Source: JAXMBN01 sp046349875
Lineage (GTDB): Bacteria; Planctomycetota; Planctomycetia; Pirellulales; Pirellulaceae
NCBI GenBank assembly: GCA_046349875.1
Contig: JAXMBN010000008.1
Coordinates: forward strand, 62,001-126,000
Direction of reading: 5' to 3'
DNA length: 64,000 nucleotides
The notes under the pieces are model-generated. The model saw only the letters and a list, made by a program, of their open reading frames with translations. It had not been told where the DNA came from and did no database searches. Made by a program: the position numbers and the translations under genes. Positions 9,498 through 21,300 of the stretch are shown here, piece by piece; position 1 is the first letter of the stretch, and each line of letters starts with the position of its first letter.

Positions 9498-10248
9498 CCT
9501 TTTGGGCCTTAGCGGGGCCAACTCGAAGATTCAATAAAAAAATGGCGACGATGAGGGTCGCCAACCACACCAAAGTGATTTTTGAGTCGAGAAGTGGAAA
9601 GGCATCGGTGCTTTCGCCTGACAATGTGACCGACACAACAATAGGAGCCACAACAGCAGTGAGGACCCCTGCGACAACAACGGCTCCAAGTCGCTGCCAT
9701 CGCTGATGGTCATAAGCAACCCACGCCAAACAGGCAAAAGGGACAACCCAACACAAGGTAACGCTGCCGAACAAGAGGACGTCTGCGAACACTTCGCGAG
9801 ATTCTTCACCAACGAAGCTCAGTGCGCCGGGCGCTCGTAAAATCTTTTGCAATGCAACGCCAACCCAGCCTCCCAAGAATCCGCTTCCCAACGATACCGG
9901 TACTCCAAGAACTCCGATGCCGATCGATCGTCTACGCATCAACGCGATACCAAGAGCAGGCATCGCCATCCAAGTCGTTGCGAAACCAAATTGCGTTACA
10001 GCATTCTTCCATCGCAACTTTTGCTCTTCGGCTCGCAATTCATCCTGTAGATGCTTGGGACTATTGGGGCTTACGTTCGCAAGTTTCTCGGGTATGCGGT
10101 AACGAATCGGACAAAAGTGAAGCCCTACCCATCCCACAGCTGCACCGACAACCAAGGCAAGCAACCACCAACTCATGGCGAGAGCCTCCCCTGGAGGTGA
10201 CACTTGCTTTTGAACCACTTCAGCATGGGAAGACACTTCATCGGTCAT
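9478..10248 (-). CDS. Polytopic membrane protein of unknown function
   Basis: A 256-residue protein with about six hydrophobic segments (starting near SWWLLALVVGAAVGWVGL, FATTWMAMPALGIALM, IGVLGVPVSLGSGFLGGWVGVAL, VLLFGSVTLCWVVPFACLAWVAY, LGAVVVAGVLTAVVAPIVVSV, ITLVWLATLIVAIFLLNL). A short helical, charged loop follows the first helix (PKHLQDELRAEEQKLRWK). No family motif is recognised. The next confident gene upstream on this strand is flhF, 300 bp away. It may have its own promoter. Function cannot be assigned. Confidence 0.7.
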   Translation of the reverse strand: MTDEVSSHAEVVQKQVSPPGEALAMSWWLLALVVGAAVGWVGLHFCPIRYRIPEKLANVSPNSPKHLQDELRAEEQKLRWKNAVTQFGFATTWMAMPALGIALMRRRSIGIGVLGVPVSLGSGFLGGWVGVALQKILRAPGALSFVGEESREVFADVLLFGSVTLCWVVPFACLAWVAYDHQRWQRLGAVVVAGVLTAVVAPIVVSVTLSGESTDAFPLLDSKITLVWLATLIVAIFLLNLRVGPAKAQKASLGSQ

Positions 10249-10548
10249 GGGGCGATCCTTGCGGATGAGGGGAAGGAAAAGGAAAAGGCGAGGGTGCGTA
10301 GGAAAACGCGAAGGCGTTGGGGATGAGCGTGTACGATGCGAGCAATCGATGCATCGATGTTAGCGATGAATCGGACATCGAGCAAAAGCGTTCGCTACAT
10401 AGATTAGGCAACAATCGTTTCTGGCGTCTAACTCGCTGTGTTACCATGAGAGCCATCCTGCCAACGGGATCGCATTGTAGCTCGCATCGAAGTTCGCCAT
10501 CTACTAAGAAGCCAGCGAATCTTGCGAAATCTCACGCCGAATCGGCCC
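10249..10548. other. Intergenic region between membrane protein gene and flhF
   Basis: No protein-like frame, terminator or convincing promoter seen. It contains a G/A-rich patch (10250-10290) and several CATCGATG-type palindromic words near 10345-10370. Confidence 0.35.
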
Positions 10549-11706
10549 CTATCGGTGGCCGAGCATACTGCTGGCCAAGGCCGTCTTGGAAGCGACTTCG
10601 ATATCCTGTGGAACCTGCTGCCCAATCGTCACATAAGCGATGGGAACCTGCGATTGTCGAAGCATCGGAAAGAGCTCACCGAGCCCTCGGACTTCATCCA
10701 ACTTACTGAGCACCATGCGATTGGGGCGAACCGCAGCATAGCGATGAAAGGCATCTTGAAAACTACCTGCCGACGTCGTAGCACTCAACACCAAATGCGT
10801 TTCATCGACCTGAGCTTTGTTGAGCATCCCTTTGAGAATATCGAGTTGCGAAGTATCGCGTGGGGTTCTGCCAGCAGTATCGATGAAGATCAAACGACAA
10901 CCCGCTAGGTGTGCCATTGCACGTCCCATTTGATCTTCCGATTCCACCACCGCCATCGGCAGATGCATGATCTCCGCATACTTTCGAAGCTGTTCCACGG
11001 CACCTACGCGAAAGGTATCGATCGTGATCAGACCGACCTGAACCTTTTCATTCAAGGTGAACGCGGCCGCTAGTTTGGCGAGTGTGGTGGTTTTCCCAAC
11101 ACCTGTTGGCCCAACCATCGCGACAACATATGGCTGTGGGCGCACTGGCAACTGAATCGGCGGTGCCACGGCTAGTTGACTTTGAACCCATTGCGTCAAT
11201 TTCCCGCGAACCATCATGGCATCCTGCCACTGATCGGCCGATAGACTCTGTTCGACCAAATGCAGGAGATGCCGCGCCCAAGCAGGATCCATTCCACTAT
11301 GCAACATCTCGTTCATGATCTCGACATGAGGAGATGCATGCGAACGTTGGCGAGCTTCCTGAGCCATCGATTCCAAGCGATCGGTTTGCCGTCGCGCTAC
11401 CGTTGGCTCGTGCAATGTGTAATCACGGCTCGTTGAACTCGGCGTCTCCGCGTAACGCTCCCCTGCCCTTGTCCTTTCAACCGAAGGTTGCCAATCGGTG
11501 ATCGATTCGTCTTCCTCATGCGCGAATCGACTTGGCACTTGAATTGAGGAACTGGCTGTTACCTCCACTTGTTTGCCACCTAAGCCGAACAAGCCTCCAC
11601 GCACATCGCGTGTCGATAGGACAGCCGCATCGGGACCGAGTTCTTCACGGACCATTGCCAATGCAAGTTGCAGGTTTTTGGCTCGAAACGTTTTGATCTT
11701 GATCAT
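10549..11706 (-). CDS. flhF: Flagellar biosynthesis GTPase FlhF
   Basis: An SRP-family GTPase that places flagella at the cell pole and sets their number. The 385 residues have the FlhF N-terminus (MIKIKTFRAKNLQLALAMVREELGPDAAVLSTR), a variable B region, and the NG GTPase domain from about residue 130: P-loop GPTGVGKTTT (199-208), DTFR (230-233), DTAGRTPRD (276-284) and SKLDE in place of TKLDE (334-338). The gene starts 24 bp after flhA stops, so they form an operon as in many flagellated bacteria. The usual third partner, fleN/flhG, is not in the next position. This implies the organism can build a flagellum, as swarmer cells of this group do. Confidence 0.95.
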   Translation of the reverse strand: MIKIKTFRAKNLQLALAMVREELGPDAAVLSTRDVRGGLFGLGGKQVEVTASSSIQVPSRFAHEEDESITDWQPSVERTRAGERYAETPSSTSRDYTLHEPTVARRQTDRLESMAQEARQRSHASPHVEIMNEMLHSGMDPAWARHLLHLVEQSLSADQWQDAMMVRGKLTQWVQSQLAVAPPIQLPVRPQPYVVAMVGPTGVGKTTTLAKLAAAFTLNEKVQVGLITIDTFRVGAVEQLRKYAEIMHLPMAVVESEDQMGRAMAHLAGCRLIFIDTAGRTPRDTSQLDILKGMLNKAQVDETHLVLSATTSAGSFQDAFHRYAAVRPNRMVLSKLDEVRGLGELFPMLRQSQVPIAYVTIGQQVPQDIEVASKTALASSMLGHR

Positions 11707-11730
11707 CGCGTCTTTAATTGCTTAACGAAA

Positions 11731-13824
11731 CTAGGAAGGCTTATTCGAACTTGGATCGGTAACCAGCGCGACCGACTCGACATCGGTCCCTTGCGCGATC
11801 TCGTTGTAACTGAGGATGCGAAGATCGGGCAAAGTGTCTTGAGTGATCTGACGCAAGGCTGGGCGAATCTTGGGACTAACGAGCAACAGAGCAGGCTTGC
11901 CAAGGGTCTCTAACTTCTTAACTTGAGCTGCAATCTGACGGCAGGTCACCTCCGTGGCCGCGGGCGACATCCGTATGAATAAGCCTCGATCGGTATGCTC
12001 GGTCCCAGCGGCGATGCGATCTTCCATGGAAGGATCCAAGGTCACCACATGCAATCGCCCCTGAGGATCGCGATAGCGATGCGATATCGTACGAGCCAAT
12101 CGATGGCGGACGTATTCGGTTAACCACATCGGGTCTTTCATGCGAGGAGCATAATCGCCGAGCGTTTCCAGGATGAGTCCCAATTGCTTGATCGGCACGT
12201 CTTCGCGAAGAAGGCTTTGCAAAACCTGCTGGACATCGTGTAACTTCATCACACCCGGAATCAACTCTTCCACAACGGCTGGGCTAGTCTTCTTGAGTTG
12301 TTCGATCAGCTGTTTAGTTGAATCCCGAGTCAACAATTCGTCGGCATGGCGACGCGAGATCTCTTTGAGATGAGTAGCCAAAACCGCGCCGGGCTCAACC
12401 ACTTGATAGCCATAGATTTCGGCTTGCTGCCTCAACGCTGGCGCAATCCAATAGGCTCGCTTACCAAAGGCGGGATCGCGGGTTTCATCCCCCATGATCT
12501 CGCCCGTTGTCATTCCGGTATCGATCGCCAACAAGCGATCCGGTCGCAAAGCTCCGATCGCCACCCGATCTCCAGCAAGCAAGATCTCGTAGTTGTATTC
12601 AGGCAAAGACATCTTGTCTTTGATACGCACCATAGGAAGAAGGATCCCCATCTCGCTAGCAAGCATCGCGCGTACCGTCGAGACGCGCTTCATGAGATCG
12701 CCGCCATGATTGGGATCTGCCAAGGCAATCAAGCGCGCTCCGAGATCGATACGCATTGGATCGACTTCTAAATAGTCTTCCACTTTTCGCTCGGGCGGAA
12801 TGTTCTTTGCTGCTTCTGCTTGTTGGCGTTGTCGAGCTTGAACGACCGCTTCTTCTTTCTTGCGACGGTTGAGCACCAATCCGAGCCCAATGCATCCGCC
12901 ACCAAGACTCAACAGAGGAATCGTGGGCAGCGCCGTAAAAATCATCAGGGCCAAGAAACTACCGGCGACGATGAGAGCTCGCGGATTGGCGAAGAGTTGT
13001 TGTAAGAATTCGACTGGCAGATTGGATTGCTGACTACTTCGCGTCACCAACAAAGCGGCCGCGATCGAGATCAGGAACGCAGGGACTTGGCTGGCGAGAC
13101 CATCGCCGATGGTCAGCTTAGTGAAGACTTCGGCAGCTTCACTGAGCGTCATTCCCGCATGCATGTAACCAATGTAAAGACCACCTACGATATTGATGAT
13201 CGTGATGATGATCCCTGCAATCGCATCGCCTCGAACGAATTTGCTCGCACCGTCCATAGCCCCGAAGAAGTCGGCTTGTCGAGTCACTTCTTCGCGGCGT
13301 CGCTGCGCTTCTTTCTCATCGATGGCACCGGCGCTCAAGTCGGCATCGATCGCCATTTGACGTCCAGGCATACCATCCAACGCAAAGCGTGCAGCAACTT
13401 CACTGATACGCGTAGCACCTTTGGTGATCACCACGAATTGGATCACGAAGATGATCACAAACAAAATGATCCCGACCTCGAGCCGATCGCCAGCCACGAA
13501 CTCGCCGAACGCTTGAATCACTTCCCCTGCCGCTGCCGCACCATCACTATCGCTGCGGGTCAAAATGAGCCGCGTCGTGGCCATATTGAGCACCAAGCGG
13601 CTCAGTGCGGTCGCCACCAACATGGCGGGAAAAACACTAAACTCGAGGGGCGTGCGAACATAGATCGTCGTCAAGAGCACAATGACTGCGACGCCGATAT
13701 TTCCTGCCAGGAGAATATCCATCAAGATCGGTGGCAAGGGTACCAACAGCACCACCACGCACGCGATGATCGCGAACGGAAAAATCAGATCGCGGTATTT
13801 TTGCAGCAGTGAAAGGAACGCCAT
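11731..13824 (-). CDS. flhA: Flagellar export apparatus protein FlhA
   Basis: The large membrane subunit of the flagellar type III export gate. The length of 697 residues is typical. The N-terminal half holds about eight transmembrane helices. The conserved cytoplasmic FHIPEP-type loop is clear (ARFALDGMPGRQMAIDADLSAGAID, then EAQRRREEVTRQADFFGAMDGASKFVRGDAIAGI). The C-terminal half is the soluble export-docking domain (DPMRIDLGARLIALAD, ending RILSYNEIAQGTDVESVALV). It is encoded just upstream of flhF. FlhB, FliP/Q/R and the structural genes are not in the window. The start ATG 13824 gives the expected short N-terminus before the first helix. Confidence 0.97.
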   Translation of the reverse strand: MAFLSLLQKYRDLIFPFAIIACVVVLLVPLPPILMDILLAGNIGVAVIVLLTTIYVRTPLEFSVFPAMLVATALSRLVLNMATTRLILTRSDSDGAAAAGEVIQAFGEFVAGDRLEVGIILFVIIFVIQFVVITKGATRISEVAARFALDGMPGRQMAIDADLSAGAIDEKEAQRRREEVTRQADFFGAMDGASKFVRGDAIAGIIITIINIVGGLYIGYMHAGMTLSEAAEVFTKLTIGDGLASQVPAFLISIAAALLVTRSSQQSNLPVEFLQQLFANPRALIVAGSFLALMIFTALPTIPLLSLGGGCIGLGLVLNRRKKEEAVVQARQRQQAEAAKNIPPERKVEDYLEVDPMRIDLGARLIALADPNHGGDLMKRVSTVRAMLASEMGILLPMVRIKDKMSLPEYNYEILLAGDRVAIGALRPDRLLAIDTGMTTGEIMGDETRDPAFGKRAYWIAPALRQQAEIYGYQVVEPGAVLATHLKEISRRHADELLTRDSTKQLIEQLKKTSPAVVEELIPGVMKLHDVQQVLQSLLREDVPIKQLGLILETLGDYAPRMKDPMWLTEYVRHRLARTISHRYRDPQGRLHVVTLDPSMEDRIAAGTEHTDRGLFIRMSPAATEVTCRQIAAQVKKLETLGKPALLLVSPKIRPALRQITQDTLPDLRILSYNEIAQGTDVESVALVTDPSSNKPS

Positions 13825-14043
13825 CCCTGGCTCCGACGTCTTAGTTTCTCAGTTTTACGGGAAGATCTCGGCTCATTCCTTGCCGAAAACCCCATACCCC
13901 TTCACGACAATCCTGGTCGGAAGAAGTATAAATGGGAAAACTACTCGATTCGGGAAGTCGATGTCCAGATCGTCTTGGTTAATGCATGGTTGGGTTAGCT
14001 AGCAGAATTGTTTTTGAAACCACCGGCCTTTTTTCGAAGGGCC

Positions 14044-14076
14044 AGCGTTGCGTTGAGGGCGAGCTTTTGCAACGCT
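14044..14076 (+). other. Hairpin in the leader of the sulfotransferase gene
   Basis: AGCGTTGC (14044-14051) pairs perfectly with GCAACGCT (14069-14076), with a 17-nt loop, ending 36 bases before the GTG start. It has no T run, so it is not a simple terminator. It could be a leader structure or an operator. Confidence 0.35.
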
Positions 14077-14112
14077 CTCACCTCGAACGACTAAGGAGAG
14101 ACGAGGAACGCT

Positions 14113-15252
14113 GTGGTTGATTCAAAGAACAAGGAAAAAGGCGAAGGCTTCAACAACTATTCGCTTGCGTCTCCTCGCTTTTGGCACGGGATGACAACGC
14201 CCGTGTGGTGGCATTTGCTAGCATCGCATGGCTTTCGCATTTCCCCACAGAAAGCCCATCATTGGTTTGGTGTTGGGCTCTTTACGCCATTCAACGATGC
14301 CATGGCACTGACCCAACATCTGTTGCACGGCCGGCGCATTGCTCAAACCGAATTGGCGGGTCCACCGCTATTCATCTTGGGCCATTGGCGGAGCGGTACC
14401 ACTTACCTGCACGAATTATTGCAACTCGACCAGCGGTACGCTTCTCCCAACACCTTTCAATGTTTTGCCCCATGGCACTTTTTGCTCTCCGAGAAACTCG
14501 CTTGTCGATTTTTTCAGTTTCTCCTCCCCGAGCAACGTCCGATGGACAACATGAAGGCAGGCTGGGAGCTGCCACAAGAAGATGAGTTTGCGCTGATGAA
14601 TCTCGGCGCGGCCACACACTACACCCGCATCGCCTTCCCCAGCGATCCCTATCCCGAAGACAAACCTCTTTCGGAGAAGGAACTTGCTTATTGGAAGTCA
14701 TGCCTGGATTGGTTCATGCGAGCCTTGACCTATCACTATGCGAAACCGCTGGTCATGAAGAGCCCTCCTCACACCGGCCGCATCGGAATCTTGGCCGAAA
14801 TGTATCCGCAAGCCAAATTCATTCACATCGTTCGCGATCCTCGCAAACTGTTTCCCTCGACTGTTCGCCTATGGAATGCTCTCGACCATTTCCAATCGCT
14901 TCAAATCGTGAAGGATCCCAATCGCATCGAGTCATTCGTTTTAGAATCGCACAAGCGAATGTATCGTCATTATCATGCGCATGCACCTTCGATCCCCTCC
15001 AATCGCTTGATCGAAATCCATTACGAGAAACTCGTCGAAGATCCGGTTGCGTCCCTTCAATCGATTTACGATCAGTTAGAGCTCGGTCAGTTTGAACAAG
15101 TTCGTTCACGGATTGCAGATCGCAAACAAGCCGACCAAAACTACAAAACCAATCAGTTCAAACAGGACGGCGATCTCGAAAAACGCATCCTCGAAGAATG
15201 GCACGACTACGCTGCTCGCTACGGCTATCTCACCCCAACCGCCTCGGCCTAA
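14113..15252 (+). CDS. Sulfotransferase family protein (PAPS-dependent)
   Basis: Transfers sulfate from PAPS to an acceptor; the acceptor cannot be read from the sequence. The 5'-phosphosulfate loop is clear at residues 90-100 (GHWRSGTTYLH), with the preceding PLFIL strand. The 3'-phosphate-binding segment follows (FIHIVRDPRKLFPSTVRLW), with KSPPHTGRI before it. The GTG start is preceded by GAGGA (14103-14107) and AAGGAGAG (14093-14100). The protein has no signal peptide. It stands alone on the plus strand between flhA and the large adhesin gene, so it is not tied to an operon. Sulfotransferases and sulfatases are both expanded in marine planctomycetes. Confidence 0.9.
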   Translation: MVDSKNKEKGEGFNNYSLASPRFWHGMTTPVWWHLLASHGFRISPQKAHHWFGVGLFTPFNDAMALTQHLLHGRRIAQTELAGPPLFILGHWRSGTTYLHELLQLDQRYASPNTFQCFAPWHFLLSEKLACRFFQFLLPEQRPMDNMKAGWELPQEDEFALMNLGAATHYTRIAFPSDPYPEDKPLSEKELAYWKSCLDWFMRALTYHYAKPLVMKSPPHTGRIGILAEMYPQAKFIHIVRDPRKLFPSTVRLWNALDHFQSLQIVKDPNRIESFVLESHKRMYRHYHAHAPSIPSNRLIEIHYEKLVEDPVASLQSIYDQLELGQFEQVRSRIADRKQADQNYKTNQFKQDGDLEKRILEEWHDYAARYGYLTPTASA

Positions 15253-15374
15253 GGCTTGGATCAACGATCCCCAACATACTCAGCAGCATTCTCCCTCCAA
15301 GGAAAGAGCCATGCGATTGCAGAGCAAGGCATGGCTCGATGATGGAGGCACCAAGAGTCCTATGGCTTAGGGAC

Positions 15375-18300
15375 TTAGGATCGATTGTTCTTAAGACCTC
15401 GTCGCGTGGTCGATCGTCCGTCATGGAGTGACTTCAACGATGGCTCCCATGAATCGCTAAGGCAATCCAATGTTTCCGATGCGATTGTATCAGGCATCCA
15501 AGTTGTACTATCCGCAAACACCCAATCAGAAAGTGGCCGCTGACTGATATCGCTCGTCGATCGATCGGCGTGTTCTTCCAATCGCTGTTTCTCAAACTCG
15601 CGACTTGGATCGATGAACCTCGGTTGGCCAGAAACACTGCCGGTTCCTGGCCCAACCGCATAGGAACTAGGACGCGTCAACAGAGTTGCCTCAGGAAGCA
15701 TAGCAAGCCCCTGTGTGTCCTTGTTCTTAGCGTTTAATGAAAAAGTGGCATCGGCCGGATGCTGGCCCGTCAACCAAGTCGCGCCGTCGAGATACCGATA
15801 CACCATTCCATCTTGTTGATCGGCAACCCAAAGATTGGAGCTATCGCGAAGCACGGCAATTCCTGTGGGTGCCGAGTTCCCTGAATCGAGCCCCCACGCT
15901 CCAACGTGATCCCCCTGTGTCGAATAGACATGCACAGTTGCTAATGGATTTCGTAATGCTTTTTCGAGCACCCAGATCTTTTCGCCATTGGTTGCGAGGT
16001 CGGATGGGTTCCCATTCGCTTGGTGAAGAGGGAACGTAGAACGCGACGAATGCTCACCTTGCCGCCAATTCACACCATTTTCAAAAAAGTGAACTTTATC
16101 TTCCTCGTTATCAACGATCCAAATCCCTTGCCCATCGGTGGTGATCCCTTCCGGCTTATCGATTCCTTCTGCTTTCCATGTTCCGAGCAGAGCACCATCG
16201 CGATCATAGACGTACACCTCGGCGTCGCTGTCCACAACCCAACGAACGTTGCCGTCGGCGCTTATCGCAAGCCCTCGGCCTTTCTTGTTTTCTTTCGAAA
16301 GATCCTTCGTCTGTGCGAGTTCGCCATTCGCTTGATACTCAAACAATTGCCTCGACTTTTGATCGACTACCGCAAAAGGTCGAAGACTCATCGAGGGACT
16401 CACATCGATCGTAACCGTAACTTCCTGGCTTGTTGAGAAAGCATCACTGGCGCGGTAGGTAAACTGATCGCTGCCCACAAATCCAGGTTGCGACTGATAG
16501 GTAAACGATCCATCGTTGTTCAAAGCAAGGCTACCATGGAGGGGCCCGGAAACCAGATTGGCATTCAACGGATCGTGGTCGATGTCTTGATCATTTCCGA
16601 GTACCCCTGGCGCTACAACGTTGAGAAGCTTTGACGATTCGATCGAATAGCGATCGGGATTGGTGATCGGTGGATCATTGACCGGTAGTACTTCGATGAG
16701 AACGGTGGCCTCAGCCGATTCGAGAATGCCATCCGTGGCCTTGTAGGTAAAGCGATCCATGCCGAAGTAATCGGGATCAGGCTGATAACGGAAAGAACCA
16801 TCTAAGAAAAGTTGCAAGCTTCCATGCGTTGGCTGAGCGACCAAAATCGCCCCTAGTAAATCGCCATCCACATCTCGATCATTGGTAAGAACTCCGTCAA
16901 TGGAGACGTCTAATAACGTGTCTTCTTGGACTTGGTAGGAATCATTGGCTGCCACCGGAGCGTCATTCAGCGATGCAACCTCGATCGTAACGGTTGCCAA
17001 GGATGACTGAAGAAGACCGTCGCTCGCAACATAAGTGAAGGTGTCGAGTCCATAGTAGTTTGGTTCTGGACGATAAGAGAAACTGCCGTCCGATGACGCC
17101 ATGAGGGATCCATGCAATGGGCCTGTGGCCACCATCGCTTGCAAAGGATCGTCGTCAACATCGAAGTCGTTGTTGAGCACACCTGGCGCAAAGACCTGGA
17201 GCTCGGAATCTTCGAAGAGATTATAAGAATCGTTCGCGGCAACCGGAGTATCGTTCACGGGTGCGATGTCGATGTGCAGCGTATGGGGAACGCTAGTATC
17301 CGAACCACCATTTTCCGTTCCTCCGTTATCGTGCAACTGCACAACGACATCGGCGTGGCCATATGCGTTCGCCTTCCCTTGAAAGCGCAAGGTTCCATCG
17401 GGCAAGAGAGAAGGCAAAACATCAAACAGCGATGCTGGTGTGGAAGAAGCATAAAATTCAAGCAACTGCCAGTTCTCGGATGGATCACCTGCATCGATTT
17501 GAGTTGCCCATCGAGGAATTTCAATCAGTCCACTATCCTCGGAAGTAACGACATCCGCACCCGCCAGGAAGGTCGGTGCGTGATTAACTGGAGATACGGA
17601 AGAACTCGTCGAACCAAAGGCATCTTCGAGTTCGATCTCACCCTCTTCTAAATCATCGAATTCATATCCATCGCTTGGTATGGGCGTTCCCAATACAACC
17701 GGGATCGATCCCAAAACGACGTTGGAACCTGCTCGTACGAATTGAAGATCAAATCTGCGTGGAATGCCATCTCCTATGAATTCGACGTCAAAAGTCGCTT
17801 GTTTTCCTGCTCCAACATTTCGGAGAATACCGGTATGGTTGATCAGCTTCACCTTGGGATCAGTCACTCGCACATCCATGTCGACCGCAACATTGGTGAG
17901 TGCATTTCGAATCGCACTGAGAACACCATCCGAGACGCTCGCCGCGAATCCCGATGCGATTTGGAAATACAACGGATCACCAGGAGCGATTGGATCGGTC
18001 GTTCCATTGGCGATGGTAGTTGCCGATTGATTGATCGCCCCTGTAAGTTTCGATATCGACTCCAACTGCTGCCGAGGATCGATGGTACTTCCAGGGTTGG
18101 TACCCAATCCGATGACGAGGGCTCCTAGGGCATTCAGGCCAGTGATCGTTTCTTGGATGCCAGCTCCATTTCCAAAGGGTGTTGTGGGGCGAGATGTTTG
18201 GGTAAGTGCCGTTAAGGGAACGGTCACCCCGCCTGCTCCCGTGATCACCGTTTCGCCTTTTGGTTGATAGGCGATTCCAGTATCCGTTGCGAGAAGGACG

Positions 18301-21300
18301 ATCGGCAACGATCCCGAACGGAAACCAGCACCACCGAGATTTCCTTCGGCGGGCAATACACCTTTTCCAGGATCAGGCACAAACGATGAGAATGCCGGAA
18401 CATCACCACTGGATCCTGGGGACAGTTGGGTGGAAGCGAGTCCTGCAGGCCCACTATCGCTAACTGTTCCATTGTTGTTCCCATCAAAGCCCTTCCCAGT
18501 TACTAGCTGATACAGTGCCTCGATATCGGTTTCGGGTTGATCGCCGCCATAGCCAGGTGTTGTGCGATCGAGCGCACTTTGAATCGATGCCATGTAACCG
18601 GGAGTGTGAGCCGACACGATAGGTTGGTTCAGGATGAAGGGTCTGCCCGATCCATACTCGTAAGCAAAGTTCGAGTATTCCTCTAATCGTCCAACACCGA
18701 ATCCAAGATCGATTCCGGGCAAGGACGTTTGTAGCTTGGCCATAATGTCCGGAAAGGCGCCGCGAACGATTGGGCTATTGTTGACAAAGCTTCCTGTATC
18801 GTCGAACAACAAAAAGACATCGACCACGTTGGTCAGCGCACCTGTATTCGGTAGCGTTAGCGATACCGATTGTCGGATGCTCTCACCTATTGCCAACGAT
18901 GCCGTGATGTTGGAAGGTGTCACATTTCCATAAGCTGAATTACTGGTACCGTTCGGCCAGAGCACTCCACCTTGGGTCGTAGGCGAGGTTTGTTTGTGCC
19001 CGACCGGTGTCACTTCGCGAACGACGTATGCCCCCGGTGTCAATCCAACAAATACGAAGCTACCATCGCCTGCTGTTTTCGTCGTTGGCTCGTCCCTATC
19101 GAGCAGACCATTTCGATTTTGATCGATGAAAACGGTTACGTTTGCCATACCAGGTTCATCGACATCGCGAAGATGATTGCTATTCCGATCCTCAAACTTG
19201 ATTCCATGGATCTCATTGGCTCGATATACAGCAGCCGTATTGACATCCTGTTTTACTTGGGCACTACCCAACGTCACCTGATGCAGTCGTTCGCTTTGAG
19301 GGGTGGCACTGAGTTTTTCGGGGAGAATCGTTCGAACATCGTAGACTCCGACCGAAAGGTGAGTGAATTGATACTGACCTGCCTCATTGATACTTGGCGT
19401 ATAGAAGAGGTCACCACTGGTGTTGGTGGATGCCTCGCCAAGATCGAGAACGGCGTTGTGATTGGCATCGATGAACACGGTGATTCCCTCGATACCAACT
19501 TCACCCAAATCGCGCACTCCATTTTGATTCCGATCAAAGAAAACGGTCCCTTCGAGCGATGAATCGCGAATGGATATTTCACCAAAATCGGCGATTGCAG
19601 CGCCTCCGCTTCGCACAGAGACCGAGCGTGTATTCGACACAGAGGGACGCCAACCAGACGGACTCGCTACAACAATCGTTGCGGTTCCGACAGAGACATT
19701 GCTGAAGGCATAGGATCCATCGGCACCTGTCACTTGAACAGGTTCGCCTGGACTGAGTAGATGATCTAAATTTTGATCGATCCAAAGTGTCCAGCCTTGA
19801 AGCCCTGGCTCCGTTGCGTCGCGAAACGCATTGGCATTGCGATCATCCCAAACGACGCCTTGAATGGAACCAGGCATCGCAGCCGATGCATCGATATTCG
19901 CAAAGTCCTTGGCCAAAGATGTCGCGCCTGAATAGACTAAGACGCTTTGTCGATCACTAAAGGTACTTGCAGTTTCCCATCCTGCAGGAAGCACTTCAAC
20001 GACTTCGTACTCTCCAATCTGCAAATCGGTGAAGGTATAGACTCCTGTCGTATCCGAAACAGTGGACGGTTCTCCCACGGAAAGAACTCCGTTTCGATCG
20101 AGGTCGAGAAAAATTTTCCAGCCGACGAGAGGAGGATCCAGTGGAGTACCGGTGATCGAATCGTAGTCGCGAATAGCGTTTCGATTCGCGTCGTTCCACA
20201 CAGAACCCGTGATTGCACCATTGCTTACGGTGAAACTCGCAAAGTCGGATGCAACGGCAACCGCATTGGGTTCGACCGTGATCGTCTGACGCGAATCGGT
20301 ACCATCCGAAGCCAACCATCCTTCGGGAAGCTGAAGCGTCACTTCATAGTTACCAGGAGCAAGGCTTAGAAAACGATAGGTTCCCGTCGAATCGCTTACC
20401 GTTGATTGTTCGCCACTATCGAGCACTTGGTTGTTGTTGCTATCCAGAAAAATCGTCCAGCCTTCCAAACCTGGTTCGGTAGGGAGTCCCGTCGCCGCAT
20501 CGACATCGCGCAGTCCGTTGCCATCAAGATCATTGAAGACGAGCCCTTCGATGGAACCATTTCCATCGAAAGCGAAGTTGCCAAAGTCTAGGACAAATTC
20601 TCCGAGCGCAACTACCGCGGCAGTGTTCTTAGTGTCATACCCTTTGGTAGCTTCCCATCCAACAGGCAGGACTTCAGTGACTTCATAGTCGCCTGGAGGC
20701 AGGTTCGAGAAACGATAGTTCCCCTCGCGATCCGTCACCGTCTCTGGTTCACCAGCGTCGAAGCTGCGATTGGTGTTTAGATCCAAGTAGACCGTCCAGC
20801 CCATCAATGCCGGATCGATAAATTGGCCTGTTGCCGAATCTTGATCTCGGAGACCGTCGTTGCCAAGATCGCTCCAAACGGTTCCTCGTATGGATCCGCC
20901 CCCGAAATTATAGAAATCCACTCTGGAAGACTTGCCATCTAGGAGTTCGACATCGACCGATTGAGGAGAGGTGGGAACCCAACCCGAAGGAGGCACTTCC
21001 GCGACTCGATAGTTGCCGACAGCCATGTTGGAAAACCAATAGTCGCCATCCCGATTGGTCGTCGTCGAAAGTTCGCCGCTATCGAATGTACTGTTGCGAT
21101 TGGCATCCAAATAGACAACCCAATTCGTCAATCCATTCTCGCCGCCATCCTTCACCCCATTTCGGTTGATGTCTTCGATGACGGTCCCTGCTAGGTCGGA
21201 TGCCATCAGTTGGCGAAGTTCGAGAGATTCGATCACAAGACGGTGAAAACGCTTTCGATTCCTTTGGCGGTGCATGGTATGCCGAAAGTCTTTCTCTGAG

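Noticed and set aside
10240..10300. G/A-rich patch as a possible regulatory element
   Set aside because: Only low-complexity purine bias and no inverted or direct repeat; not enough to call.
13027..13812. 261-residue plus-strand frame
   Set aside because: Lies fully inside flhA on the opposite strand and is His/Asp-rich in a way typical of antisense frames.
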